A stretch of 45,814 bases of DNA from an uncultured Oscillospiraceae bacterium. GTDB taxonomy: Bacteria; Bacillota; Clostridia; Oscillospirales; Acutalibacteraceae. Where the stretch lies: the NCBI GenBank assembly GCA_902489595.1, contig CABUAS010000006.1, forward strand, positions 1 through 45,814, read 5' to 3'. The notes beneath the pieces were generated by a model, which worked only from the letters and a program-made list of their open reading frames with translations, made no database searches and had not been told where the DNA came from. This document shows, one piece after another, positions 18,373 through 27,009 of the stretch (the stretch's first letter is position 1; each line of letters starts with the position of its first letter). Position numbers and translations under genes: made by a program.

Positions 18373-19548
18373 TTATTTCAGTCCCTTTTTAGTTAAAATT
18401 GCATCAATTTTTTCTGAGGAATTAAGGAGAGATGATACAGACATATCGTGATTTAAAGTATCAAGAAAATAAGCAATGTATTTTGAAAGTTCAACAGACT
18501 GATACCATTCTCTTGAAAGAAGTTCAGGAGTCTGGTAAACGCCGTTGGTTGTGAATACTTTTTCAAATACGCCGTTTTTATATGCCTCGTCAAATACTTT
18601 AAGACCGTTAGCAAAAAGTCCGAATGTGGTGCATACAAAAATTCTTGCAGCGCCGAGAGCCTTAAGTTTCTGTGCAACTTCAAGCATTGATTCGCCTGAT
18701 GAAATCATATCATCAACGATGATAATATCCTTGCCGTTTACTGAATCACCGAGATACTGATGTTCAACGATCGGGTTTCTGCCGTCTACAACTCTTGTAT
18801 AATCTCTTCTCTTGTAGAACATACCGAGGTTTACGCCGAGCTGAGTAGCAAAGAAAATACATCTGTTCATTGCACCCTCGTCCGGTGAAATAACCATAAG
18901 GTGGTCTTTGTCAACTTTCAAATCGTCTACTGTGTTTACGATAGCCTTAATCATCTGGTATGTAGGCATAACATTTTCGAATGATTTGTGCGGAATTGCG
19001 TTTTGAACTCGCTGGTCGTGTGCGTCAAATGTAATAATGTTTTCGACACCGAGTGCAGTCAGTTCCTGCAAAGCCATTGCACAGTCAAGCGATTCACGGC
19101 TTGATCTTTTATGCTGTCTGCCCTCATAAAGCATCGGCATAATTACCGAAATGCGCTTTGCCTTTGATGATGCGGCAGAAATAACTCTTTTTAAATCTGC
19201 ATAATGGTCGTCGGGTGACTTTGGCACAGTCATACCATACATATTGTATGTTACGCTGTAGTTGAAACAGTCTGTAACAATGTAGAGGTCATAGCCTCTT
19301 ACAGTGTCATTAATAACTGCCTTGCCTTCGCCGCTGCCGAAACGCGGATTTGAAATATCAATAAGATAGGTATCTCTCGTGTAGCCAAAGAAAGCGATGT
19401 TGTTCTGATGTTCAAGAGCCTGTTCTTTGCGCCATTTAACAAGGTATTCATCTACCTTATGTGCAAGTGTTTCACAGCCGGGCATAGCAATAATGCCAAG
19501 CGGACCGTAAGGGATGTTTTCGATGTTTTGTGCTGTTAATCTTGCCAT
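18373..19548 (-). CDS. prs: Ribose-phosphate pyrophosphokinase (long form)
   Basis: Makes PRPP from ribose 5-phosphate and ATP, feeding purine, pyrimidine, histidine and NAD synthesis. The PRPP-binding loop IIIVDDMISSGES (275-287) and the partner motif DAHDQRVQNAIP (175-186) are clear. At 391 residues it is about 75 longer than the usual 315-320, with extra sequence in the N-terminal half, for example YNMYGMTVPKSPDDHYADLK. Long Prs-like proteins occur in Clostridia, and the allosteric region may differ. AAGGAG precedes the ATG and a good promoter lies upstream. Confidence 0.9.
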   Translation of the reverse strand: MARLTAQNIENIPYGPLGIIAMPGCETLAHKVDEYLVKWRKEQALEHQNNIAFFGYTRDTYLIDISNPRFGSGEGKAVINDTVRGYDLYIVTDCFNYSVTYNMYGMTVPKSPDDHYADLKRVISAASSKAKRISVIMPMLYEGRQHKRSSRESLDCAMALQELTALGVENIITFDAHDQRVQNAIPHKSFENVMPTYQMIKAIVNTVDDLKVDKDHLMVISPDEGAMNRCIFFATQLGVNLGMFYKRRDYTRVVDGRNPIVEHQYLGDSVNGKDIIIVDDMISSGESMLEVAQKLKALGAARIFVCTTFGLFANGLKVFDEAYKNGVFEKVFTTNGVYQTPELLSREWYQSVELSKYIAYFLDTLNHDMSVSSLLNSSEKIDAILTKKGLK

Positions 19549-19599
19549 TTCAAAAATTCTCCTTCAGATTTATAATTATTTAGTTTGTTATGCGCTTGT

Positions 19600-19628
19600 A
19601 TTTTACTATATTTATTAATAATTGTAAA
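19600..19628 (-). promoter_or_regulatory. Sigma-A-type promoter of prs
   Basis: Read on the minus strand: TTTACA (19628-19623), a 17-base spacer and TAAAAT (19605-19600). It lies about 50 bases before the prs ATG. Confidence 0.7.
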
Positions 19629-19683
19629 CATTATTTTAAACTTTTAACTATTTTGTCATTATTTGGAGTATTTTGTTCTGAAT

Positions 19684-22600
19684 TTACAGAGTTATCTTCA
19701 TCATCTTTTTTCTCATTACAGTTATAAACAGTGCAGTCAGTATACCGAGAACGGTAACAATGCTCACTGCAGTTCCTGCCATAAGACCTTTTGGTCTGTA
19801 TTTATACTCTATGGTATGTTCACCCGGTTTGAGCATTATACCGAGCTGGCAGTTACCAACACCGAATGTTTCTGATTTTTCGCCGTCAACCGTAACAGTC
19901 CAGCCTGCATCATAAGGTATTGATGAATACAAAACGCAGTTTTCCTTTGCAGTAACTGTTCCCGTTATTTCGGTTTCGCTGAAATTTTCAATATCCATTG
20001 CAGTTACTTTCAGTTTATCGTAACCCATATTGAGCACATTTTTGTCAACACTGTAACAATAAATGTCAAAACTTCCGTCACTTTCGTCCGCCGCAGTGCA
20101 GTCAAGTGAAATTGTAACTTCATCATCAACGGTTTTGTAGCCTAAATCAAGAATATATGGCGTGTCAAGGCTTTGATTAACTGTATTTTCACCCGATGTG
20201 CAGGTTAAATTCGTAATATCTTTTGTTGTCACATAGAGATATAAATTGCCGTTTGTGTTTGGCTTTACTGAAATATCTATATTTCCGGAATCACCCGAAG
20301 AATAAAAATTATAAGAACCGTTTTCAGCAATATTATCGCCCGATATGCCGCTGTAAATGCAGTTGATATAGTTTACTTCTTTGAATACACCGCTGTATCC
20401 CGTTGCCTTTTCAAAAAATTCGCCCTGAACACGGAATGGATCGTTTTCGGTAGTATCCCACCCGTTTATATTTTCACTGACGCAGAATGAAATCGGCAGA
20501 AAGTAATCGTTTTGAAAAACGATAGATTCACCGTCTGAACTCTCATAATATTTTGTATAAAGGTCGGTTGACGGGCGTGTTTTTTCATCTTTGTAGATAA
20601 GATATTTGATGTTATACATCATATTGTAAACAGGCGTCTGTGTGTTGTAAGTGTAACTGTTTATCCTGTTGCCGAACATACCGAGGCTGTACTGTAAATG
20701 TGAATAATCTTCATACGCCATAGATGAAAAAGTACTTATGCCGTTATAACCATAAAGGCAGGGATCCATTCTTGTGTTAAGGTTTGTAAGTTCAGACTTA
20801 TATAAAGAAGTATCGCTTTCCTTGATATAATTAATATCTTCACGGTAGGTGCTGTAATTTTCAACATAATCAGTTTGTTTTTGTGCAAGGCTGAATGCTT
20901 TTGTGTCTGCAACGATGATTTCACAGAAAGCAACAGAAATAATCATTGTTCCTATAACCGCTTTGCCGAAATTCTTTTTTTTCATTAAAAACAGAACTGC
21001 ACACCATATGATTAAGAAAGCAATAGTCATATAAGGAGTCAGATTTTTCATCTTTTCAGTTTTAAGTTCTTCGGCAATTACAACCATTGCAACCCAAGCC
21101 ATTGCCGTAAAGCCGATTTCCTTAATGCCGAGGTATTTGATATTTTTAATCGCTTTGTAAGAAATAACAAGCAGAATAAATGAATACATATAAGAAAAGC
21201 GGTAGGGCAGGTCATTCGGAAAATGAAAAGCATGCCATATATAATTAAAGATATTAATATCAAATGACGCAAACAGAAACAGAAGAAGTGCAATATAAAT
21301 GCCTTTTTCTTTCATTTTTATGTTTTTGTTTACAACAAACAGCGGTACAAGAATCAGCGTTATAACGCCGCAGTAAACATTCGGCAAAACATCTTCTCCG
21401 CTTGAACGAATTGTTGTTTCGAGAAAAGCAAAGTGTGATTTAATGAATTCAAACGCTGAAAAATAAAATTTTGCAGTTTTTGGAAATTCGCCCGATGTTG
21501 CGCTTGAACCGTTCAGAATAAAGAATACAGGCAGCAGGAAAAATGCACACAAAAGCCCTGCAAGAAGCGAAGCCCCTGCAAATCTTAATCCTTTGTCGAT
21601 TAATTTATTATTTAAAATCGCCTTTAAAGAAATTTTCTTCTGCGGAATATATGAACTGTTGATTTTTGCAGATGAAGAATTGTTAATAAAGTAATAAGCA
21701 AAAAAGTAAATTACTGCAAAAATGCACGCCATATAGCCCATATAATAATTGCTGTAAAGAAGCAGAATAAGCGAAATTATATAAAGTGCAGGCTTTCCGT
21801 TGTTGATAATTCTTTCAATACCGAGAATTATAAACGGGAAAAGGAACATTGCGTCAAGCCACATAATGTTCCAGAAATAAGCGAGAAAGTATGCTGAAAA
21901 AGCATATAAAATGCCAAAGGCGCTTAAATAAATTTCATTTGCATTCTGGCTTTTTTTGAGATAGAAAGTAAATGAACCTGCCGACAAAATGCATTTCAGC
22001 GCAACTAAAAAAGTAATCGCATACGGCATCTGAACCCTGTCAAAAAGGAATATTAATGCTGTCAGCGGACTTGAAAGATAGTTGAAGTAGTTGCCTAAAA
22101 AACTTGAACCTCCGCCGGATGTGAAACTGTAAATAAATGATTTGTGATCGGTTACTCTGTCAAACAGTTCTGCAAACAAAGGACCGTACTGATGATATAA
22201 ATCCATTCTTAAAACAGTTGTATCGCCGAACGGAAATACTCTGAAAACAGAGTAAATGAAAACCAAGCAGAGCGCGCCGAGTGCCATTGAAAGCAAAATG
22301 AATCTGTATTCAAAAACGGCACCGTATATTCTGCCGTTTTTCTTTTTTTCAGGCAGCGAAATGCAGTCAAAAATCAAAAGCCTTGCAAAAGGATAATTGA
22401 TTATAAAAATCAGCACTGTCGAAATAAGCCAGGCCGTAAAATCAAAAGCGCCTATACGGTCGCAAAAAACAAATTTTACGGCGCTGAATATTGCAAAGTG
22501 AATACCTCCGCCGAGCAGGGCAAACAGTATCTGCCTCAAATTTCCGTTTATGCCTTCATCTTTGAAAACAAAATATCGTTCGGCAAAATATAAAATAATT

Positions 22601-22782
22601 TCACTTAATATAAAGCCGATTGTTACCGATATTTGTGTGCTTACGCCGAAAAAGGTTTTGAAAATCTGCTTAATGCAGATAAGTACAAAAAAAGACAGCA
22701 GAAAAGCAATGGTGTAATTAACTGTTTCGCCGTTTATGAATTTGTTTGATTTTGTTTTTGTTTTGCCTGAAAATGCGTTCAT
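19684..22782 (-). CDS. GtrA-YfhO fusion membrane protein, probable GT-C glycosyltransferase
   Basis: Large membrane protein of 1032 residues. The N-terminus (about 20-140) resembles GtrA/GtcA proteins, small four-helix flippases for lipid-linked sugars, with AERYFVF at 67-73 and NYPFARLLIF at 129-138. The rest matches YfhO proteins: many membrane segments, an aromatic-rich loop region, and a large C-terminal outer domain ending in the typical IPYDAGWTVTVDG segment, one final helix and a basic tail. In Bacillus and Listeria, YfhO-like GT-C enzymes and GtcA flippases act together in decorating wall polymers, so the fusion suggests sugar transfer outside the membrane. The sugar and acceptor are unknown. 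It has its own promoter. Confidence 0.82.
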   Translation of the reverse strand: MNAFSGKTKTKSNKFINGETVNYTIAFLLSFFVLICIKQIFKTFFGVSTQISVTIGFILSEIILYFAERYFVFKDEGINGNLRQILFALLGGGIHFAIFSAVKFVFCDRIGAFDFTAWLISTVLIFIINYPFARLLIFDCISLPEKKKNGRIYGAVFEYRFILLSMALGALCLVFIYSVFRVFPFGDTTVLRMDLYHQYGPLFAELFDRVTDHKSFIYSFTSGGGSSFLGNYFNYLSSPLTALIFLFDRVQMPYAITFLVALKCILSAGSFTFYLKKSQNANEIYLSAFGILYAFSAYFLAYFWNIMWLDAMFLFPFIILGIERIINNGKPALYIISLILLLYSNYYMGYMACIFAVIYFFAYYFINNSSSAKINSSYIPQKKISLKAILNNKLIDKGLRFAGASLLAGLLCAFFLLPVFFILNGSSATSGEFPKTAKFYFSAFEFIKSHFAFLETTIRSSGEDVLPNVYCGVITLILVPLFVVNKNIKMKEKGIYIALLLFLFASFDINIFNYIWHAFHFPNDLPYRFSYMYSFILLVISYKAIKNIKYLGIKEIGFTAMAWVAMVVIAEELKTEKMKNLTPYMTIAFLIIWCAVLFLMKKKNFGKAVIGTMIISVAFCEIIVADTKAFSLAQKQTDYVENYSTYREDINYIKESDTSLYKSELTNLNTRMDPCLYGYNGISTFSSMAYEDYSHLQYSLGMFGNRINSYTYNTQTPVYNMMYNIKYLIYKDEKTRPSTDLYTKYYESSDGESIVFQNDYFLPISFCVSENINGWDTTENDPFRVQGEFFEKATGYSGVFKEVNYINCIYSGISGDNIAENGSYNFYSSGDSGNIDISVKPNTNGNLYLYVTTKDITNLTCTSGENTVNQSLDTPYILDLGYKTVDDEVTISLDCTAADESDGSFDIYCYSVDKNVLNMGYDKLKVTAMDIENFSETEITGTVTAKENCVLYSSIPYDAGWTVTVDGEKSETFGVGNCQLGIMLKPGEHTIEYKYRPKGLMAGTAVSIVTVLGILTALFITVMRKKMMKITL

Positions 22783-22820
22783 ATAATCACCGATTTTTGA
22801 TTGAATTTATATCTTATAAA

Positions 22821-22849
22821 ATAATAACATATTATTCTCAAATCATCAA
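22821..22849 (-). promoter_or_regulatory. Promoter of the GtrA-YfhO gene
   Basis: Read on the minus strand: TTGATG (22849-22844), a 17-base spacer and TATTAT (22826-22821), with TG one base before the -10. It diverges from the spoIIIA promoter. Confidence 0.6.
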
Positions 22850-22874
22850 TGTTTTTTCCGTATTTTTACAAACG

Positions 22875-22904
22875 GTAATATTTAAGGACAAGGCGGCATA
22901 TACC
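22875..22904 (+). promoter_or_regulatory. Sigma-E-like promoter of the spoIIIA operon
   Basis: GTAATATT (22875-22882), a 14-base spacer and CATATACC (22897-22904) fit the mother-cell sigma-E pattern known for spoIIIA in Bacillus (an -ATATT -35 and a CATA-type -10 about 14 bases apart). Transcription would start near 22910, inside or just before the Shine-Dalgarno at 22910-22916, giving a very short leader. Confidence 0.6.
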
Positions 22905-22921
22905 TTATTGAGGTGAGAAAA

Positions 22922-23920
22922 ATGAGCATTGAAACAGTCTTTCCGTATCTTACAGACAGTATGAATGATGTGCTTTTGTCATTGCCTAAAGAAATACTTA
23001 ATAAACTTACGGAACTGAGAATAAGAAAGAATAAGCCCCTTATTCTTGTGTTTTCTGATAAATCGCTTTTCATTACCGAAAACGGTAAACTTATGAATCA
23101 CAATACGCAGTTTACATATAAAGTTAATGATGATGAATTTGACTTGATTTATAAAAGGCTCAGCAATTTTTCGGTGCAGACTCATATTGACGATTTAATC
23201 AACGGATTTATTACTGTTGACGGCGGCAACAGAGTCGGCATTGCCTCTTCTGCAGTGTTTAAAGACGGCAGTATTTCAAGCGTAAAAAGCGTTACATCTC
23301 TGAATATCAGAATTGCGCGGGAAGTTAAGGACTGTGCCCGTCAGATTATGAATGTTCTTTATATAAACAGCCTGCCGAGCATCATAGTTGCATCACCGCC
23401 GGCAGGAGGCAAAACTACTTTTCTTCGTGATTTTTCAAGGCTTTTATCATCTGGTTTCAATAATCAGTACCGAAAAGTTGCCGTCGTTGACGAACGTTGT
23501 GAAATTGCCTTTAAATCAAACGGAAGAATCATATCGGATGTCGGCTGCAATACTGATGTTTTATCGTCATTTCCAAAAGCAAAGGGAATTGAAATCGCAG
23601 TCAGAACTCTTTCACCCGATTTTATTGTCTGTGATGAAATATCAGACGTAAGCGAGGCAAAAGCCGTCAGACAGGGATTTTTGTCGGGCGTTAAATTCGC
23701 CGTTTCCGTTCATGCCTCAACAAGGCAGGAAATTTTGGATAAGCCGGTTATCAGAAATCTTATTTCTCTCGGTGAATTTGATTTTGTTATTTTGCTTAAT
23801 GATTATACAAACGATTTTGAAATAATGGAAGTATGTGAATTAAGAAGTGAAATTAATAGGCGTTGTATTAATAAATTTAGTGTCGGTTATAACGGGATTC
23901 AGTTTGGCACAGAAACTTAA
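22922..23920 (+). CDS. spoIIIAA: Stage III sporulation protein AA (secretion-type ATPase)
   Basis: Mother-cell ATPase of the SpoIIIA-SpoIIQ channel, related to type II/IV secretion ATPases, thought to power the feeding tube into the forespore. From ATG 22922 it has 332 residues. The Walker A is SPPAGGKTT (about 158-166); an ASP-box-like DERCEIAF and the Walker B region (DFIVCDEISDVSEAKA) follow. A GTG three codons upstream overlaps the GAGGTGA Shine-Dalgarno (22910-22916), so the ATG is preferred. It overlaps spoIIIAB by 74 bases. Confidence 0.95.
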   Translation: MSIETVFPYLTDSMNDVLLSLPKEILNKLTELRIRKNKPLILVFSDKSLFITENGKLMNHNTQFTYKVNDDEFDLIYKRLSNFSVQTHIDDLINGFITVDGGNRVGIASSAVFKDGSISSVKSVTSLNIRIAREVKDCARQIMNVLYINSLPSIIVASPPAGGKTTFLRDFSRLLSSGFNNQYRKVAVVDERCEIAFKSNGRIISDVGCNTDVLSSFPKAKGIEIAVRTLSPDFIVCDEISDVSEAKAVRQGFLSGVKFAVSVHASTRQEILDKPVIRNLISLGEFDFVILLNDYTNDFEIMEVCELRSEINRRCINKFSVGYNGIQFGTET

Positions 23921-24308
23921 AAATAAATATATTATTTGCTGTGAACTCCTTCAGATGTGCAGTTTAATGAGCATTGAAATAGGTTACTATTCAAACGATA
24001 CAAAGTCTGTCGTAAATAATCTTTCACATGAGCCTGCTTTGTCCCATCTTAGTTTTCTTAAAACATTTGACCCTGAAAATATCAATATAAAAACTGAACT
24101 TTCCGACAGTGAAAATGAAAAAATCAATGCACTTTTCAGAATTTTAGGTACAACAGACAGTTCCTCAATGCTTGACATCATAAATTCTTTTTGCAAATCA
24201 ATGGAAGAAAGCAAAGAAAAATATCTTGTCAATTACAAAAACCACAGCAGACTGTATATTGCTTTTGGTATTTTCGGCGGAATGGCTGTATCAATTATTT
24301 TGGTGTAG
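23847..24308 (+). CDS. spoIIIAB: Stage III sporulation protein AB
   Basis: Mother-cell membrane component of the SpoIIIA channel, resembling GspF-type secretion platform proteins. It has 153 residues, with an N-terminal hydrophobic helix (KLIGVVLINLVSVITGF), a helical soluble middle and a C-terminal hydrophobic helix ending in IILV. The N-terminus aligns with Bacillus SpoIIIAB (MLKLLGAVFI...TGF), which supports the GTG start even though it lies 74 bases inside spoIIIAA and lacks a strong ribosome site. Translational coupling is likely. Confidence 0.92.
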   Translation: MKLIGVVLINLVSVITGFSLAQKLKNKYIICCELLQMCSLMSIEIGYYSNDTKSVVNNLSHEPALSHLSFLKTFDPENINIKTELSDSENEKINALFRILGTTDSSSMLDIINSFCKSMEESKEKYLVNYKNHSRLYIAFGIFGGMAVSIILV

Positions 24309-24317
24309 GTGCGTTAT

Positions 24318-24512
24318 ATGGATGTTAATTTTATTTTCAAAATTGCAGCAATAGGAATTATTGTGTCTGTGCTTAATACTGTGCTGATAAGGTCCGGCAG
24401 GGAAGACCAGGCAATGCTGACTACTCTTGCAGGAGTTATTGTTGTGCTGATGATGCTTATTCCCGAAATCAGTTCGTTGTTTTCAACTGTGAAAAGTTTG
24501 TTTAATCTATGA
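24318..24512 (+). CDS. spoIIIAC: Stage III sporulation protein AC
   Basis: Very small membrane protein of the SpoIIIA channel, 64 residues with two hydrophobic helices. The ATG at 24318 gives MDVNFIFKIAAIGIIV, which lines up with the Bacillus protein (DVNIIFQIAGVGIVV). A GTG at 24309 would add three residues. TAGGTG at 24306-24311 can serve the ATG. It overlaps spoIIIAD by 4 bases. Confidence 0.92.
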   Translation: MDVNFIFKIAAIGIIVSVLNTVLIRSGREDQAMLTTLAGVIVVLMMLIPEISSLFSTVKSLFNL

Positions 24513-24889
24513 TACAGGTTATAGGAATTTCAGTTTGCGGTCTTTTACTTACTGTTTTACTGCGTGATTATAATAAAACCGTTTCAATGATAGTTATGCT
24601 TGCAACTGCACTTATAATTTTTATTTATGCCGCAGATGGCATTTCCGGCATATTCGGTTATATCGCCGAAATATCCTCGGGTGCAGAAAGTGCCGCAGAG
24701 TATATAAAACTTATGATGAAAGTGCTTGGTATTACGCTGATAACGCAGTTTGTTTCAGATATGTGCCGTGATGCAGGTGAGAACACTCTCGCAAATCAGA
24801 CCGAAACGGCGACAAAAATTATAGTGGTTTTAATGGTTTTGCCGCTTTTTGAATCTGTTCTCAATATAATTACAGGACTTTTAGAATGA
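24509..24889 (+). CDS. spoIIIAD: Stage III sporulation protein AD
   Basis: Membrane protein of the SpoIIIA channel with 126 residues and about four hydrophobic segments, including TVSMIVMLATALIIFIYAA and the conserved MMKVLGITLITQF. It starts with an ATG overlapping the spoIIIAC stop and overlaps spoIIIAE by 4 bases. Family length and order are both as expected. Confidence 0.94.
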   Translation: MIQVIGISVCGLLLTVLLRDYNKTVSMIVMLATALIIFIYAADGISGIFGYIAEISSGAESAAEYIKLMMKVLGITLITQFVSDMCRDAGENTLANQTETATKIIVVLMVLPLFESVLNIITGLLE

Positions 24890-26025
24890 AAAAATTTTTA
24901 ATAATAATTATACTGTTTGTATTAATTTTATTTTCACCTTTTCAGGCTTTCGGCGTGGAGGAAATCGATAAAAAAGAGTATGACAGTACACTCAGTTCAT
25001 ACGATTTGTATGCTTTTGAAGAACTTGACGATGATACATATAACTTTCTTCAATCATCGGGGTTTTTGGATTTTGATTATGAAAATCTTGTTAATCTTTC
25101 TTTCGATGATTTAAAAAATGAAATTGCTTCTGTTTTGAAAGGTGCAGTTGAAACACCGTTTAAGGCAATGCTTTCACTGCTTGTATTTATTATTCTGTCA
25201 TCTTTTTTCAAAAGTATGAAATCAAATGTCCGTGATGATGAAATGTCATCAATGTACTCAACAGTAAGTGCGCTTGTCATTTCCGTAATTATGCTTATGA
25301 AACTTAAAACGACGATAGCTCTTGCCTGCTCAACAATATCCGTCTGTTCGGATTTTATGTATGCTTTTGTGCCGGCATTCTGTGCAATCGTTGCCGCATC
25401 AGGCAGCGCCGTGTCTGCATTTTCAACAAATACGCTTTTGCTGACCCTTTCGCAGATACTGAATTATATTTCAAAAAACATATTTATACCGCTTTCAAAT
25501 GCTTTTCTTGCCATAGGAATATGCTCCGGCATACGTTCTGAACTCAATCTTAACGGTATAACGGCTTTTCTTAAAAAGAATATTACAACGGCAATATCAG
25601 TATGCGCTGCAGGGTTTGTTTCTATTCTTTCAATTAAAACCGCCGTTGCGTCAAGAGCAGACGCCATCGGTCTGCGTTCTATCCGTTTTGCTATAAATTC
25701 AGTCGTTCCGGTTATAGGAAGTGCAATAAGCGAGGGCCTGCTTTCGATTCAGTCTTACTCATCCCTTATCCGTTCAAGTGTCGGAATAGTCGGCATAATC
25801 GCCGTGGCTGTAGTTTTTCTTCCTGCAATACTCGAAGTAGCAGCGTGGAGATTGTTCTTGAATTTATCAGTTCTCGTATCTGAAACTTTTTGTGATTCTT
25901 CTGTTTCAAGTGTAATAAAAGCGTTCTGTGATGCATTACTTATAATGAATGTTATTTTAATTTTATCAATGGTAACAACTGTTATTTCAATAGGAATTCT
26001 TATTGCCGCAAGGGGAAGTGCATAA
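24886..26025 (+). CDS. spoIIIAE: Stage III sporulation protein AE
   Basis: Polytopic membrane protein of the SpoIIIA complex, 379 residues. It has an N-terminal signal-like helix (FLIIIILFVLILFSPFQAFG), an acidic outer stretch (about 25-90), then about eight membrane segments with the conserved AVVFLPAILEVAAWRLFLNL region. It is one of the best conserved members of the operon. It overlaps spoIIIAD by 4 bases and meets spoIIIAF with a one-base overlap. Confidence 0.95.
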   Translation: MKKFLIIIILFVLILFSPFQAFGVEEIDKKEYDSTLSSYDLYAFEELDDDTYNFLQSSGFLDFDYENLVNLSFDDLKNEIASVLKGAVETPFKAMLSLLVFIILSSFFKSMKSNVRDDEMSSMYSTVSALVISVIMLMKLKTTIALACSTISVCSDFMYAFVPAFCAIVAASGSAVSAFSTNTLLLTLSQILNYISKNIFIPLSNAFLAIGICSGIRSELNLNGITAFLKKNITTAISVCAAGFVSILSIKTAVASRADAIGLRSIRFAINSVVPVIGSAISEGLLSIQSYSSLIRSSVGIVGIIAVAVVFLPAILEVAAWRLFLNLSVLVSETFCDSSVSSVIKAFCDALLIMNVILILSMVTTVISIGILIAARGSA

Positions 26026-26465
26026 TGGATTTTATAAAAAACTGGATTTTTTCTGTCTGTATCACACTTATACTTGCTGTAATATTTTCTATAATGACTC
26101 CTAAGGGCAGTATGGGCAGGTTTTACAAGATGATTATTTCAATGTTTATTTTTGTTTCTTTTCTCTATCCTGTTTCAAACGCTGATGCAGGCGATTTTAA
26201 AATTGATTTGCCGATGTTTGAAAACAATTATAATGAGCAGATTGAAAATGCTGAGAAAAATAATGCCGAGGCTGTTATAGTAAACAAACTGAAAGAAATC
26301 GGCATTAACGCAAGTGTTTCGCTTGAAATTGAATTCAAAAACAGCGAAATTGAAATTGAAAATCTTACGGTTTATGTTCCTGACGGCACATCTCTTGAAG
26401 AAGTCAGAGAATATATATTAAACGAACTCGGAATGGTTGCGGAAGTGAAATATTTAGGTGAATAA
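26025..26465 (+). CDS. spoIIIAF: Stage III sporulation protein AF
   Basis: Membrane protein of the SpoIIIA complex, 146 residues. Two N-terminal hydrophobic helices (about 5-24 and 33-52) are followed by a soluble ring-building-like domain that ends with the typical VREYILNELGM pattern. It overlaps spoIIIAG by 8 bases. Sequence conservation in this family is low, so the call leans on position and layout. Confidence 0.9.
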   Translation: MDFIKNWIFSVCITLILAVIFSIMTPKGSMGRFYKMIISMFIFVSFLYPVSNADAGDFKIDLPMFENNYNEQIENAEKNNAEAVIVNKLKEIGINASVSLEIEFKNSEIEIENLTVYVPDGTSLEEVREYILNELGMVAEVKYLGE

Positions 26466-27009
26466 ATTTAAAGAAAAGTTTTCTCAGTTTGTAAATTCAA
26501 AAAATAAAAATAAAATTATTATCGCTGTCGGCGTTGTCGGTATTTTGTTAATTCTGCTTTCTGAACTGAATTTCGGCACTGCCTCGGGTGAAAACAAAAA
26601 AAATGCTGATAAAGATACCGATTACGCCTCTTATGTAAACAGCCTTAACGATGAACTAACCGAACTTCTTTCAAGTATCGACGGGGTAGGCGAGTGCAGA
26701 GTTATGATTACTTTAAGGAATACAAGCGAAAGCGTTTATGCAAAAAACAGTGATTCTTCAAGCAGCGATAATTCTAAATCAAGCAGTGATGAATATGTTA
26801 TATATGACAGTGAAAACGGTGATTCGCCGATTTTACTGAAAGAAAATTTCCCTGATATTGAGGGTGTGGCAATAGTTTGTTCGGGCGGTGATAACATTGC
26901 CGTTAAAGAAAAGGTAATTAAATGTGTTTCGGCATTATTTAATATTTCATCAAACAGAATTTCTGTTACAAAATTAAATTCAAAGGGTGATAGCAATGGA
27001 AGAAAATAA
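26458..27009 (+). CDS. spoIIIAG: Stage III sporulation protein AG
   Basis: Ring-forming component of the mother cell-forespore channel; Bacillus SpoIIIAG forms a large ring in the space between the membranes. It has 183 residues: one membrane helix (about 19-36), a linker, then a ring-building domain starting at YVNSLNDELTELLSSIDGVG and interrupted by a Ser/Asp-rich insert (about 98-115), which likely forms the beta-strand crown. The GTG start overlaps spoIIIAF. Confidence 0.94.
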   Translation: MNKFKEKFSQFVNSKNKNKIIIAVGVVGILLILLSELNFGTASGENKKNADKDTDYASYVNSLNDELTELLSSIDGVGECRVMITLRNTSESVYAKNSDSSSSDNSKSSSDEYVIYDSENGDSPILLKENFPDIEGVAIVCSGGDNIAVKEKVIKCVSALFNISSNRISVTKLNSKGDSNGRK

